Below are positions 48,580-57,867 of a stretch of 64,000 nt of DNA, piece after piece. Position numbers and translations under genes: made by a program. The stretch is taken from assembly GCF_001429785.1 (NCBI RefSeq), contig NZ_LMJF01000015.1, positions 258,550-322,549 on the forward strand. The letters run 5' to 3'. The DNA is from Lysobacter sp. Root916 (GTDB lineage: Bacteria; Pseudomonadota; Gammaproteobacteria; Xanthomonadales; Xanthomonadaceae). Numbering within the stretch: position 1 is the first letter of the stretch; every line of letters starts with the position of its first letter. The notes beneath the pieces are model-generated. The model saw nothing but the letters and a program-made list of their open reading frames with translations, searched no databases and was not told where the DNA came from.

Positions 48580-50235
48580 ATGACCGACAACCACCAGCAG
48601 CCTGCCGCGCGCCGCGGTCTGACCGATAACGAGATCCGCGCCACCATCTATTTCGCGGTCGGCGTGACCTCCGAGAGCGGCGAGAACCCCTTCCGGCTCG
48701 CGGTGGCGGGCGATAACCCGCGCACTCCCCGGATCGAGGTGGCCGCCAACAGCGGCTACACCTTCGGTACCGTGCAGATCGATCTGGGCCAGCACTATCA
48801 ACCCAACGTTCGCGGCGGCGAGAACGTGCCTGCGGACCTGGTCAACGCCTACCAGGCCTGGGCGCGCCAGAGTCGGCAGGCGGCGGTCCTGACCCCGGCA
48901 GAAGCCGCGGAGGCGATCTCCGATCTGGGCCGGCAAGGGCATGAGATCAATCGGCAGGGCGGTACCGATCTCGACCCCGACGTGCGCAGGCGCCTGAACG
49001 GCTTTCTGGCCTCCGACGCCGGCGTGACCTGGGGCCACAACCGCGACGTGGCCCAGGTCGAGAAGCTCATGGACAACGCGATCGAGCCGCTGCGACGCAG
49101 CCAGCTCTACCGCAACGCCTCGGAGGACGATCAGGTCCGTCTGGTCGCCATGGTCGCCAAGGTCTACAACCAGAACGAAAACGAGGCCGGCCCGATCCTC
49201 AACACGATCGCGCGCGGCGGTTATCGCGGTGTCGACCAGGTCAGCAACGCGATCGGCGCCATCAGTTCCTCGCGCACCGATTATCTGGAGGAGGGGCGCG
49301 ACAAGGCCTTGCAAGGCGCACGCGTGGTCAACGCGCTGCGCAATTCGCACCCCGGCAATCCCCTGCACGCGGCTTGGGACAACGTGCTGGACAATCCGTT
49401 GGTCCGCCCCAACCGGCTGGACCGGGATCCTCAGCACCCGAATCTGCCCGGCGAGTACGGTACGGTGCGGCGCCTGTTCGCCAACTACCAGCAGGCGCTG
49501 CCTTTCATCGATGCCTTGGATCGCGGCGGCTCTTATCAGCAGGCCCAGTTGAGTCGCGAGCAGCCCGGGCGTTTCGTCAGCAACGGCGTGTACGCGTCCG
49601 GCAACAATTTCGTGACCTGGGATACCCGCGGCAACGGGCACGCCTACTTGAACGGCGGTTGGAGCGCGATCGATCGCGACGATTTGCAGCGCGTCAATCG
49701 CGGTAACGGCGTGATCGATCTCAACATGGACCGGGGCGGCGGGCCCAAGTGCCTGTTGACCGTCGATCCGCGGATGCCCGCGCTGCGCCCCGGCCAGCGG
49801 CGCGCGGACCTGTCCCTGGACGGCGACGGCGCGCCGGGCGTCGGGCACGTCGAACAGGCCGCGCTCGGCCGGATAAACGGCGTGCTTGCGGCCGACGGGC
49901 GCTGGACCCCGGAGCAGTGCGACAACATCTCCGCGCAGCTGCTGTGCCGGCATCGCCTCGACTCTCCAGGTCTGGCGCTGGAACGGGTCGCGATCGGCCA
50001 CCCCACCGCGACCGGTGAGGTGCATGTGTTCGCCATGCATTCGCCGTCGGGCGAGCGCGGTCCGCACTTCTACAGCCACGTCGAGGCCGGCCAGGCCGCG
50101 CGCGTGCCCGCCAGCCAAAGCTATGAGCAGCTGGCGCAGATCGGCGCGCAGCAAAGCCAACAGCAGAGCCAGCAACAGACCCAGGGCCAGGGCGGCCAGG
50201 ACGCGCCCTCGCGCGGCGGGCATCGCATGGGTTGA
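48580..50235 (+). CDS. Candidate type IV secretion antibacterial effector with XVIPCD-like tail
   Basis: 551 residues, no signal peptide. The N-terminal domain (about 14-200) has VGVTSESGENPF (Glu32) and NSGYTFGTVQIDLGQ (about 57-71), a pattern suggesting a lysozyme-like fold acting on peptidoglycan. The C-terminal 150 residues (ADLSLDGDGAP, TPEQCDNISAQLLCRHR, LERVAIGHPTATGEVHVFA) end in a Gln-rich tail (QQSQQQSQQQTQGQ), as in the XVIPCD secretion signal recognised by VirD4. AGGAGG sits 7 bases before ATG 48580; an upstream GTG at 48559 overlaps the immunity stop but has no such site. The VirB/D4 machine is not in this window. Confidence 0.82.
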   Translation: MTDNHQQPAARRGLTDNEIRATIYFAVGVTSESGENPFRLAVAGDNPRTPRIEVAANSGYTFGTVQIDLGQHYQPNVRGGENVPADLVNAYQAWARQSRQAAVLTPAEAAEAISDLGRQGHEINRQGGTDLDPDVRRRLNGFLASDAGVTWGHNRDVAQVEKLMDNAIEPLRRSQLYRNASEDDQVRLVAMVAKVYNQNENEAGPILNTIARGGYRGVDQVSNAIGAISSSRTDYLEEGRDKALQGARVVNALRNSHPGNPLHAAWDNVLDNPLVRPNRLDRDPQHPNLPGEYGTVRRLFANYQQALPFIDALDRGGSYQQAQLSREQPGRFVSNGVYASGNNFVTWDTRGNGHAYLNGGWSAIDRDDLQRVNRGNGVIDLNMDRGGGPKCLLTVDPRMPALRPGQRRADLSLDGDGAPGVGHVEQAALGRINGVLAADGRWTPEQCDNISAQLLCRHRLDSPGLALERVAIGHPTATGEVHVFAMHSPSGERGPHFYSHVEAGQAARVPASQSYEQLAQIGAQQSQQQSQQQTQGQGGQDAPSRGGHRMG

Positions 50236-50309
50236 TCCCGCCCTGAGGCGCGACGTCGTCGGACGCGCCCGACGACGCCGCTTTCATGGCGATGTGCGAC
50301 CATGCCGCG

Positions 50310-52796
50310 ATGAGTAAGAAGACCCCGGCCGGGGGCAAGCCCGGCACACCCACCCGCGCGAACAGCGCGAAGGCCGGCAGCAAGCCGGCGAAAGGCAAGC
50401 CCGGCGCAGGTAAGCCCGGGGGCGGCAAGAAGAGCGCCGCACCGCGACCGCCCTGGCTGCCCGACACCCTGCAACACGGCCCACCCGGCAAGGGCGGCAA
50501 GCGCGGCAAGGGCGATGCGGCCCCGGCCTCCGCGCCGCGCGCGCGCGGCGCCGCGCCGGCCTACAACGATCCCTACGCCGAACGCGAAGCCAGCCGTTAC
50601 GAGCAGCCCATCGCCAGCCGCGAAGCCATCCTGCAGCTGTTGGCGGGCGCCGACGGCCCGATGCGCGCCGAGGCGCTGGCCGAGACCCTGGGCCTGAGCG
50701 CGCCGGACCGTTTCGACGCGCTCGGCAAGCGCCTGGCTGCGATGCTGCGCGAAGGCCAACTGCTGCAGAACCGCAAAGGCGAATTCGCGCCCGCCGCGCG
50801 CATGGACCTGATCCCGGGCGTGGTGATCGCCAATCCCGACGGCTTCGGTTTCCTGCGTCCGGAAGCCGGCGGCGGCGACGATCTGTTCCTGCCGCCGTTC
50901 GAGATGCGCAAGGCCATGCACGGCGACCGCGTGCTCGCCAGCGTCACCGGCGTCGACCGCCGCGGCCGCCGCGAAGGCGCGATCGTGGAAGTGCTGGAGC
51001 GCCGCCTCAACCGCCTGATCGGTCGCTACACGGTCGAATCCGGCATCAGCTATGTGGTGCCCGACGACCGCCGCATCCAGCGCAACGTGCAGATTCCGCC
51101 GGACTCGCGCCTGGAGGCGCAGAACGGCCAGTTGGTGGTCTGCGAGCTGGTGCAGGCGCCGGACGCCAAGCGCCCGCCGATCGGCCGCGTACTGACGGTG
51201 CTGGGCGAACGCCTGACTGCGTCGCTGGCGGTGCAGGCCGCGATCCACGGCCACGAGCTGCCGCACGAGTTCCCGCAGCCGGTGCTGGACGAGGCCGCCG
51301 CGGTGCCCTTGACCGTGCCGCCGGCGGTGGCCGCGCAGCGCGTCGATCTGCGCGCGACGCCGTTGGTCACCATCGACGGCGAGGACGCCAAGGACTTCGA
51401 CGACGCGGTCTATTGCGAGCCCAACCGCGACGGCTTCCGTCTGGTGGTCGCGATCGCCGACGTCTCGCATTACGTAAGTCCGGGCACGCCGCTGGACGAA
51501 GAAGCGATCCGCCGCGCGACCTCGGTCTACTTCCCGGGTTTCGTGGTGCCGATGCTGCCGGAGACGCTGTCCAACGGCATCTGCTCGCTCAAGCCCAAGG
51601 TCGATCGCCTGTGCTTCGTCTGCGACATGCAGATCGACCGCGAAGGCCTGGTCGCGCATTCGAAGTTCTACGAAGCGGTGATGAACTCGCACGCGCGCCT
51701 GACCTACACCCAGGTCTGGAACGCGGTGGGCGAGGGCGTCGAGCCGGAAGCGCGCGAGGAGGCGCTGGGCCAGATCGGGTCGCTGCTGCCGAACATCCAG
51801 CGCCTGCACCAGCTCTACCAGGTCCTGTCCAAGGCGCGCCAGCGCCGCGGCGCGATCGAGTTCGAATCCAGCGAAGTGCGTTTCGTGCTGGACCAGCGCG
51901 GCGAAGTCGTGCAGGCCGGCATGCTCCAGCGCAACGACGCGCACAAGCTGATCGAGGAATGCATGATCGCGGCCAATGTCGAGGCCGCGAAGTACCTGAT
52001 CGGCGCGCAGGTGCCGGCGCCGTACCGTAACCACGAGCGCCCGCCGGAGCAGAAGTATGCCGATCTGCAGGAGTTCCTCAAGGAGTTCAAGCTGCGCATG
52101 CCGCCGTGGCCGCAGGTGCAGCCGCGCGACTTCACCGAGCTGCTGAAGAAGGTGCGCGAGCGTCCCGACGCGGCCCTGATCGAGTCGGTGCTGCTGCGCA
52201 GCCAGAGTCTGGCGGTGTACGCGCCCGGCAACCTGGGCCACTTCGGCCTGGCCCTGGAGGCGTACGCGCATTTCACCTCGCCGATTCGCCGCTATCCCGA
52301 TCTGCTGGTGCACCGCGCGATCAAGTACGCGCTGACCGGCGCGCGTCCGGACCAGTTCCTATACTCGCCGCGCGAGATGGCGGCGCTGGCGCTGCAGTGC
52401 TCCGAGCGCGAGCGCCGTGCCGACGAAGCCGAGCGCGAGGTCGACGAGCGTTACCGCGCGGCCTGGATGGAGCAGCACGTCGGCGGCGAGTTCGAGGGCA
52501 CCATCAGCGGCGTGACCAGCTTCGGCCTGTTCGTCGAGCTCGACGAATCCAAGGTCAACGGCCTGATCCACGTCACCCAGTTGCCGCACGACTATTACCA
52601 CTTCGATCCGATCCGCAAGACGCTGCAGGGCGAGCGCACCGCGCGCGAGTTCCGTCTCGGCGACCGGGTCTCGATCGTGGTGATGAAGGCCAGCGTCGAG
52701 GACCGCAAGATCGACTTCAAGCTGGTCGAGGACCGCGGCGCCAAGCCGCTGCCGCCGCGCGGCCAGCCGGCCAAGCGCAGCAAGCAGAAGTACTGA
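50310..52796 (+). CDS. rnr: Ribonuclease R
   Basis: 3'-5' exoribonuclease that degrades structured RNA. It is 828 residues. A long basic low-complexity N-terminus (1-95, Lys/Pro/Gly/Ala) precedes a winged helix (about 100-150), cold-shock domains, the RNB catalytic domain with DGEDAKDFDDAVY (about 356-368), and a C-terminal S1 domain (about 725-805, GTISGVTSFGLFVELD) plus a Lys tail. ATG 50310 was chosen (MSKKTPAGG); 50286 is also possible. Neither has a clear ribosome-binding site. Confidence 0.96.
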   Translation: MSKKTPAGGKPGTPTRANSAKAGSKPAKGKPGAGKPGGGKKSAAPRPPWLPDTLQHGPPGKGGKRGKGDAAPASAPRARGAAPAYNDPYAEREASRYEQPIASREAILQLLAGADGPMRAEALAETLGLSAPDRFDALGKRLAAMLREGQLLQNRKGEFAPAARMDLIPGVVIANPDGFGFLRPEAGGGDDLFLPPFEMRKAMHGDRVLASVTGVDRRGRREGAIVEVLERRLNRLIGRYTVESGISYVVPDDRRIQRNVQIPPDSRLEAQNGQLVVCELVQAPDAKRPPIGRVLTVLGERLTASLAVQAAIHGHELPHEFPQPVLDEAAAVPLTVPPAVAAQRVDLRATPLVTIDGEDAKDFDDAVYCEPNRDGFRLVVAIADVSHYVSPGTPLDEEAIRRATSVYFPGFVVPMLPETLSNGICSLKPKVDRLCFVCDMQIDREGLVAHSKFYEAVMNSHARLTYTQVWNAVGEGVEPEAREEALGQIGSLLPNIQRLHQLYQVLSKARQRRGAIEFESSEVRFVLDQRGEVVQAGMLQRNDAHKLIEECMIAANVEAAKYLIGAQVPAPYRNHERPPEQKYADLQEFLKEFKLRMPPWPQVQPRDFTELLKKVRERPDAALIESVLLRSQSLAVYAPGNLGHFGLALEAYAHFTSPIRRYPDLLVHRAIKYALTGARPDQFLYSPREMAALALQCSERERRADEAEREVDERYRAAWMEQHVGGEFEGTISGVTSFGLFVELDESKVNGLIHVTQLPHDYYHFDPIRKTLQGERTAREFRLGDRVSIVVMKASVEDRKIDFKLVEDRGAKPLPPRGQPAKRSKQKY

Positions 52797-52807
52797 GCGG
52801 TAGCCTT

Positions 52808-52833
52808 CGCCCCCCCGTTGTCGACGGGGGGCG
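52808..52833 (+). terminator. GC-rich hairpin after rnr
   Basis: Stem of CGCCCCCC against GGGGGGCG around a short loop, 12 bases past the stop. There is no T-tract, so termination is uncertain. Confidence 0.45.
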
Positions 52834-52902
52834 AGCGCCCAGCTCAGTCTCGATGCGGGTGCTGAAGGCGGGGCGCCGGGGATTTGCTGTTCGCGGGGCC
52901 AG

Positions 52903-52944
52903 AGCAAAAGCAATTCCCCCGTAGCCCCCTTTTTCAAGGGGGGA
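52903..52944. repeat. Dispersed palindromic intergenic repeat, copy 4 (inverted)
   Basis: Reverse-complement orientation of the copies at 2102, 15292 and 28523: GCAAAAGCAATTCCCCC, spacer GTAG, then CCCCCTTTTTCAAGGGGGG. A partial second GGGGATTTGCT lies at 52878-52888 in the other direction, so the site may be a head-to-head remnant. It lies in the gap between rnr and rlmB. Confidence 0.7.
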
Positions 52945-53072
52945 ACCTCGCGCGGCGGGGGAGGAAGCGCCGCAAACGGGCCTCCCGCGCCCCGCTGGCT
53001 TAGAATCTCCCCCCTCGTCCTCCCGCCGCCCAGCCCGTGCCGGCCGGCGTTGCTCCCGTCTACGGAACCCCC

Positions 53073-53840
53073 ATGAGCCAGAAACAATGGATCGCCGGCA
53101 TCAACGCAGTCTCGGCGGCGATCGAGCACGACGCCGATAACGTGCGCGAGGTGCTGATCGAAGCCGGCGCCAAGAACCCGCGCCTGGCCGAGATCGAAAG
53201 CAATGCGCGCCGCGTCGGCATCGACGTGCGCAAGGTCGCCAGCCAGGCCGTGGACGGCGTCGCCGGCGGCCTGCGCCACCAGGGCGTGGTCGCGCGCTAC
53301 GCCGCCGCCAAGACCTGGAGCGAGAACGAACTGCAAGGCCTGATCGAAGCCGCGCAGGGCCGTGCCCTGGTGCTGGTGCTGGACGGCGTGCAGGACCCGC
53401 ATAACCTCGGCGCCTGCCTGCGCAGCGCGGCCGCGGCCGGCGTGACCGTGGTGGTGATCCCCAAGGACCGCGCGGTGCAGATCAACGCCACCGTGCGCAA
53501 GACCTCGGCCGGCGCCGCCGACAGCGTGCCGATCATTCCGGTCACCAACCTGGCGCGCTCGCTGCGCGAGTTGCAGGAGCTGGGCGTGTGGCTGTACGGC
53601 CTGGCCGGTGAGGCCGAGGCCTCGTTCTACGACATCGATCTGCGCGGCAACGTCGGCCTGGTGCTGGGCGGCGAATCCGACGGCCTGCGCCGCCTGACCC
53701 GCGAGAACTGCGACCAACTGGTCAAGATCCCGATGCCGGGCGGCGCCGACGGCGTCTCCGTCGAGAGCCTGAACGTATCCGTAGCCACGGGCGTGACCCT
53801 GTTCGAAGCGGTGCGCCAGCGCCTGGCGCCCGTGAAATAA
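53073..53840 (+). CDS. rlmB: 23S rRNA (guanosine-2'-O-)-methyltransferase RlmB
   Basis: SpoU-type (SPOUT knot) methyltransferase for G2251 of 23S rRNA. It is 255 residues. The N-terminal substrate domain starts QWIAGINAVSAAIEHD; motif 1 is LDGVQDPHNLGACLRSA (about 107-123), motif 2 LVLGGESDGLRRL (about 195-207), motif 3 SVESLNVSVATGVTLFE (about 229-245). It follows rnr, the usual rnr-rlmB pairing. The ATG at 53073 gives the family start; an upstream frame to 53037 adds an unlikely leader. Confidence 0.97.
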   Translation: MSQKQWIAGINAVSAAIEHDADNVREVLIEAGAKNPRLAEIESNARRVGIDVRKVASQAVDGVAGGLRHQGVVARYAAAKTWSENELQGLIEAAQGRALVLVLDGVQDPHNLGACLRSAAAAGVTVVVIPKDRAVQINATVRKTSAGAADSVPIIPVTNLARSLRELQELGVWLYGLAGEAEASFYDIDLRGNVGLVLGGESDGLRRLTRENCDQLVKIPMPGGADGVSVESLNVSVATGVTLFEAVRQRLAPVK

Positions 53841-53858
53841 TCCACGGGCAAGCAGGAA

Positions 53859-53900
53859 GCGGGGACGACCCCGCCTCTCCAGTCGCCCGGGGACGGCCCC
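53859..53900 (+). promoter_or_regulatory. Guanidine-II (mini-ykkC) riboswitch
   Basis: Two short hairpins with the diagnostic ACGR tetraloops: GCGGGG-ACGA-CCCCGC (53859-53874) and GGGG-ACGG-CCCC (53889-53900), 14 bases apart. The second ends 6 bases before the AAGGAG ribosome-binding site (53907) of a SugE/Gdx gene. Architecture, loops and downstream gene match the guanidine-II class, which turns on translation when guanidinium binds. Confidence 0.92.
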
Positions 53901-53919
53901 ATCGCGAAGGAGACCTGTC

Positions 53920-54237
53920 ATGCCTTGGATCATTCTCGTACTCGCCGGCCTGTTCGAGGTCGGCTGGGCCATCGGCCTCAAATACACCGACGGTTTCAGC
54001 AAGCTCTGGCCCACCGTGGGCACGGTCGCCGCTATGGCGATCAGCCTGGGCCTGCTCGGCATCGCCATGAAGACGCTGCCGGTCGGCACCGCCTATGCGA
54101 TCTGGGTGGGCGTGGGCGCGGTCGGCACCGTCATCCTCGGCATCGTGCTGTTCCACGAGCCCGTGAACGCGCTGCGCGTGATCAGCGTGCTGCTGATCGT
54201 GGCCGGCCTGGTCGGCTTGAAGCTCGCCACTCCCTGA
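53920..54237 (+). CDS. gdx: SMR-family guanidinium exporter SugE/Gdx
   Basis: Small multidrug resistance protein, 105 residues with four membrane helices. E13 in FEVGWAIGLKYTDGF (about 11-25) is the coupling glutamate; the conserved VGTAYAIWVGVGAVGT (about 55-70) follows. The SugE subtype exports guanidinium in exchange for protons. The guanidine-II riboswitch directly upstream supports that substrate over quaternary ammonium compounds. Confidence 0.95.
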   Translation: MPWIILVLAGLFEVGWAIGLKYTDGFSKLWPTVGTVAAMAISLGLLGIAMKTLPVGTAYAIWVGVGAVGTVILGIVLFHEPVNALRVISVLLIVAGLVGLKLATP

Positions 54238-54407
54238 GATTCGTAGCGGCGGCGCCTTGTCCGCCTGCGCGAGCTGCGCACGTTGCACAAGGCCCTGTCC
54301 CGGCAAGGGCTGCATTCCGAACAACCGGCGCTGCGATCCCATACAGTGACCGCGGCACGTGCGGCGGCGGCTTCGAACAAGCCGCCGCCGCGTCCATGTT
54401 CGAAGCA

Positions 54408-54536
54408 TCAATCGAGCCGCGCGACGTTCGCTGCGGCCATCCGCGCCGGGTCGGCGATGATCTGGATCGCGACGATGCGGTCCTCGACCACCATGAAGGC
54501 GAAGGCGACGCGCGGGGTGCCGTCAGGGGCCCAGGC
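54408..54536 (-). pseudogene. C-terminal remnant of a SigJ/ECF41-like sigma factor
   Basis: 43 codons between an in-frame TAG and TGA: AWAPDGTPRVAFAFMVVED followed by RIVAIQIIADPARMAA and ANVARLD. This matches the end of the SnoaL-like domain of SigJ/ECF41 sigma factors (RVxxIxxxxDPxRLA). No start codon or upstream domain remains. The rest of the 377-base gap 54238-54614 has nothing recognisable. The assignment rests on a short match. Confidence 0.55.
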
Positions 54537-54614
54537 CTAGTCTGCGGTTCGCGAGATTGGTGCCGCGCTGGCACCGATCTCGCGCGGACCGACGAGCGCT
54601 TGTGATCGCTAGGC

Positions 54615-55586
54615 TCAGTTCAGACCGTAGCGCTCGACCACATGCAGTACGGCGGCGTCGTATTGCCACAGGGTGGTGGTGCGATCAACGTCGGCCAGGG
54701 GCAGGGCGGTCAGTTGCTCGCCCCAGCGCACCATCGTGGCGAGGTCCAGGTGTCGCTTGAGCGCCGCCCGCAGGGCTTGGGCCTGCGGTTCGGGAAAGAA
54801 GGCGAACTGCGGCGCATCAGGCTCAAGTTTGCGAGAGGGATCGCTGCCGTCGTGCAAGAAGGACCAATTCCAGTCGATATCCAGATGCTGCGGGTTTTCC
54901 AGGCGATCGGGCTGCCCGGCATCGAGCACCAAGGTGCCGGCGCCCGCGAGCCAGACCACAAAGACGCAACGCCAAGCCGTGTCGTCGATGGCGAGCACCG
55001 ATGCGAGCCAGCCGTCGACGGCTTCGGCGTCCAGGTATCGCAGCACCAAGCAACAGGCCGCCGAGAAGGCACCATGGGCTTCGAGCCCGTAATAGGTGTT
55101 GGACAGCGGCTGCAACAGCCCGTCGCTGCCGCCTGCGTGACCATCGCTCCAGCACGACGGCGCCATCAACCTGCGACCCAAGGTGTCGAGCAGGTCCATG
55201 CGGAAGCGAGGCGGGAACTCGGGCAGGGCCGGGTCCAGGCAATGCACGAACACCGCGCTGACCAGCAGCTCGTAGACATCGCGATCTTCGGTGCGCTCGA
55301 GTACGCGCGGCAGCAGGAACTCGAACCACTCGCTCCATTCGTCGATGTGGCCGAAAGCCTTCGGCCCGGTCGTCAGCGCCTCTAGTGCGTCCCGCAATTC
55401 GCGACTGGGCCAGTCCTGCGGATCGGATTGCATCAGACCGGCGTACATCTCCCGCTCGCTACCCATGAACCAGGCCTCGCCCATCGGCTCTTTCGGCGGC
55501 GGCCGGCGTTCGCGCAAGCGCTTTAGCGCTTCGGTGTCGGGGCCCTGGCCGGGCGTCCACAGATAGGTTTGGGCTGCGGCAGGCAT
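54615..55586 (-). CDS. Hypothetical protein
   Basis: Not recognised. It is 323 residues, soluble, Trp- and acid-rich, with no signal peptide. DEWSEWFEFLLPRVLERTEDRD (about 81-102) is followed by predicted helices; several Trp and paired acidic residues recall immunity or DUF-type helical proteins, but that is only an impression. The start ATG 55586 gives MPAAAQTYLWTPG. Coding is supported by a clean long frame and protein-like composition. Confidence 0.75.
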   Translation of the reverse strand: MPAAAQTYLWTPGQGPDTEALKRLRERRPPPKEPMGEAWFMGSEREMYAGLMQSDPQDWPSRELRDALEALTTGPKAFGHIDEWSEWFEFLLPRVLERTEDRDVYELLVSAVFVHCLDPALPEFPPRFRMDLLDTLGRRLMAPSCWSDGHAGGSDGLLQPLSNTYYGLEAHGAFSAACCLVLRYLDAEAVDGWLASVLAIDDTAWRCVFVVWLAGAGTLVLDAGQPDRLENPQHLDIDWNWSFLHDGSDPSRKLEPDAPQFAFFPEPQAQALRAALKRHLDLATMVRWGEQLTALPLADVDRTTTLWQYDAAVLHVVERYGLN

Positions 55587-55639
55587 GCGGCGCGGCTTGC
55601 GGGTCTACGCGAGCGGTTCAGGACGCGCCGCCGCGCGAC

Positions 55640-56275
55640 TCAGTTGCGCGGCCACGCATTGACCACCTTGCAGAACAGCTGCGCGGTGCGTTCGGCGTCG
55701 TAGACCGCCGAATGCGCTTCCTCGGCGTTCCACTCGAAGCCTGCGGCCTGGACCGCGCGTGCGAGCACGGTCTGACCGTAGGCCAGGCCGCCCAGGGTCA
55801 CGGTGTCGAACACGCTGAAAGGGTGGAAGGGATTGCGCTTGTGGCCGCTGCGCGCGACCGCGGCGTTGAGGAAGTTGAGGTCGAAATGGGCGTTGTGGCC
55901 GACCAGGATCGCGCGCTGGCAGGCGTGGCGCTTGATCGCCTCGCGCACCGGCGCGAACACGTTTTCGAGCGCGACCCGCTCGGGCTTGGCGTCGCGGAAC
56001 GGGTGGTCGATGTCGATGCCGGTGACCTCCAGCGACTTGGGGTCGATCTCGGTCCCCAGCGCCGGCACCACGTGCGCGCTGAAGGTGGTGCCGGGGTACA
56101 GCAGGCCTTGGTCGTCCAGTTCCAGGGGCACCACGGCGATCTCGAGCAGGGCGTGGCGGTTCCAGTCGAAACCGCCGGTTTCCACGTCCACCACGACCGG
56201 CAGGAAGCCGCGGAAACGGTTGCACAGGCGGGGCGGAGTGGGGGCGGTTTGGGGGGCGAGGCCGGCGTCGATCAT
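55640..56275 (-). CDS. rnt: Ribonuclease T
   Basis: DEDDh 3'-5' exonuclease that trims tRNA and other RNA 3' ends. It is 211 residues. Exo I is [21 protein letters not shown] (starting about residue 26), Exo II is [15 protein letters not shown] (about 122-136), Exo III is [14 protein letters not shown] (about 188-201). The [11 protein letters not shown] signature separates RNase T from other DnaQ-like nucleases. Short extra N-terminus of about 18 residues. Confidence 0.96.
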   Translation of the reverse strand: MIDAGLAPQTAPTPPRLCNRFRGFLPVVVDVETGGFDWNRHALLEIAVVPLELDDQGLLYPGTTFSAHVVPALGTEIDPKSLEVTGIDIDHPFRDAKPERVALENVFAPVREAIKRHACQRAILVGHNAHFDLNFLNAAVARSGHKRNPFHPFSVFDTVTLGGLAYGQTVLARAVQAAGFEWNAEEAHSAVYDAERTAQLFCKVVNAWPRN

Positions 56276-56368
56276 GCGGAAAGCCTAGCAGACGGCGGTG
56301 ACGGGGCTGCTGCGGTGCCCGCGCCCCGCCGCCTCTCGCAAGCGGGAAGAGGCAGGCGGGGCGGGGCG

Positions 56369-57025
56369 TTAACGCGTGCGCGGACGCAGCCGGCTAGCCG
56401 TCAGCAGGACGAGGCCGACCGCGGCCAGCACCAGGCCCGGCAGGGGCAGCAGCATCGCCGCGACCGTGCCGAACAGCAGCAGGCCGGCGCCCCAACCCAG
56501 GGCGTCGTTGCGCGCCTGCGCCGGCGCGACGGGCAGCGCGCGCTCGATCAGCGCATCGACGCTGAGGCGACCCGGGCCGCGCAGGATCAGCGGCCACAGC
56601 ATCGCCAGGAACAGCAGCGGCAGTTTGTAGTTGCCGGCGCCCTGGTCGGTGATCGCGTAGCCCTGGGCGAGCTGGCTCAGGCCCATCCAGTCCTGCGGCC
56701 AATGCACAGCCCCGATCGCGACCACGGTCAGCACGAACAGGGCGGCGGCGAAGAAGCGCGTGCCCAGGCCGATCAGCAGGGCGATGCCGCCCAGCAGTTC
56801 GAACCAGGTCGCCAGGGACCAGCTCAAGTCGGCGGGAATACGGTCGAACGGAAACGGGAACGCGGCCATGACCTCGGCGAACCAGTTCTGCCCCTGCAGT
56901 TTCTCGCGTCCGGATTCGTAGAACTCCCAGGCCAGCACCAGGCGCAGGCCCAGCGGGGCGGTCCAGGCGCCCAGGCCTTCTAGGCGATCGCGCAGCGCAT
57001 GGGCGCAGCGGGAGAGGAATGGCAT
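56369..57025 (-). CDS. DoxX-family membrane protein
   Basis: 218 residues with about five membrane helices. [19 protein letters not shown] (about 28-46) is the DoxX opening signature and [15 protein letters not shown] (about 78-92) follows. It is 59 bases after hvfC, last gene of the bufferin operon, where DoxX genes are frequent companions. Its job is not established; a link to quinone or respiratory redox has been proposed for DoxX proteins. Confidence 0.9.
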   Translation of the reverse strand: MPFLSRCAHALRDRLEGLGAWTAPLGLRLVLAWEFYESGREKLQGQNWFAEVMAAFPFPFDRIPADLSWSLATWFELLGGIALLIGLGTRFFAAALFVLTVVAIGAVHWPQDWMGLSQLAQGYAITDQGAGNYKLPLLFLAMLWPLILRGPGRLSVDALIERALPVAPAQARNDALGWGAGLLLFGTVAAMLLPLPGLVLAAVGLVLLTASRLRPRTR

Positions 57026-57084
57026 GGCGTGCTCCGGCAGGCAATGCGCTGGTACCGCCAGCGCTTTCCCTACAGAGGCGCCGA

Positions 57085-57867
57085 TCAGGCCGAACGGTTC
57101 GCGAGCACGCCGGGGACCACGCCGCTGGCGCGCATCTGCTCGAGCAAGGTGCGGCCCTGGGCGACGAAGGCGTCGATGTCGTCGCTGCCGGCCTCGGCGG
57201 CGAGCGCGCGCAACTGCTCGCGGCCGCTGAGTTCGGGCGCTTCGCCCAAGCGTTCGACCAGGCGATAGGCCAGCGGACTGAGTTCGGAGAACCGCACCTC
57301 GCCGTCGGCCTCGCGCCGCAACAGCAGCAGGGTCGGTTGCGGTGGCGGCGCTTCGGGCTGGAACGCGGGGCCGATGCGATGCACCGGCCAGGCGTAGGCC
57401 AGCGGCCAGGCCAGCGGCGACAGCACCGGCACGCCGTCGAGCAGATCGGCCTGAGGGTCGATCGTGGACGCATCCAGGCCGGCATCGGACAGCTGCAGGG
57501 CCAGCTCGACCCATTCGTAATGCGCCAGCTCGGTCAGGAACGCGGGGGCGAGGTCCTCGCGATCCTCGAGGTAGCGCAGGAATTCGCGCGCAAGCTCGGG
57601 AAACAGCGGCGTACGGCAGCGGTGGTCGCGGAAGAAACCGCGCACCAGCGCGGTCCAGCGTTGCTCGCCCAGCAGTTCGTGGATGACCGGGAAGTTGCCG
57701 GCCAGCAGGCCTTCGATGTTGTTGAACAGCAGCCCGCGATAGACCTCCAGGCGGCGTTCCTCGATGCCGGCCGGCGCGGGGCTGGCCTGCGGATCGCGCA
57801 GGTGGCGGGTCAGTTCGAACTGCTGCGCGCGCAGCCGCGCGGGCGCCTGACTGCGCGGCTCAGCCAT
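57085..57867 (-). CDS. hvfC: HvfC/DUF2063 partner protein of bufferin maturation
   Basis: 260 residues. The N-terminal DUF2063 domain (about 12-105) has [18 protein letters not shown] and [16 protein letters not shown]; the C-terminal part is Pro/Leu-rich. DUF2063 proteins present the precursor peptide to the MNIO (DUF692) enzyme. Its start overlaps hvfB by 8 bases. Confidence 0.92.
   Translation of the reverse strand: MAEPRSQAPARLRAQQFELTRHLRDPQASPAPAGIEERRLEVYRGLLFNNIEGLLAGNFPVIHELLGEQRWTALVRGFFRDHRCRTPLFPELAREFLRYLEDREDLAPAFLTELAHYEWVELALQLSDAGLDASTIDPQADLLDGVPVLSPLAWPLAYAWPVHRIGPAFQPEAPPPQPTLLLLRREADGEVRFSELSPLAYRLVERLGEAPELSGREQLRALAAEAGSDDIDAFVAQGRTLLEQMRASGVVPGVLANRSA

Noticed and set aside
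48053-50235. Type VI secretion effector pair
   Set aside because: No PAAR, VgrG, Hcp or MIX element is seen; the Gln-rich C-terminal tail fits XVIPCD type IV secretion instead.
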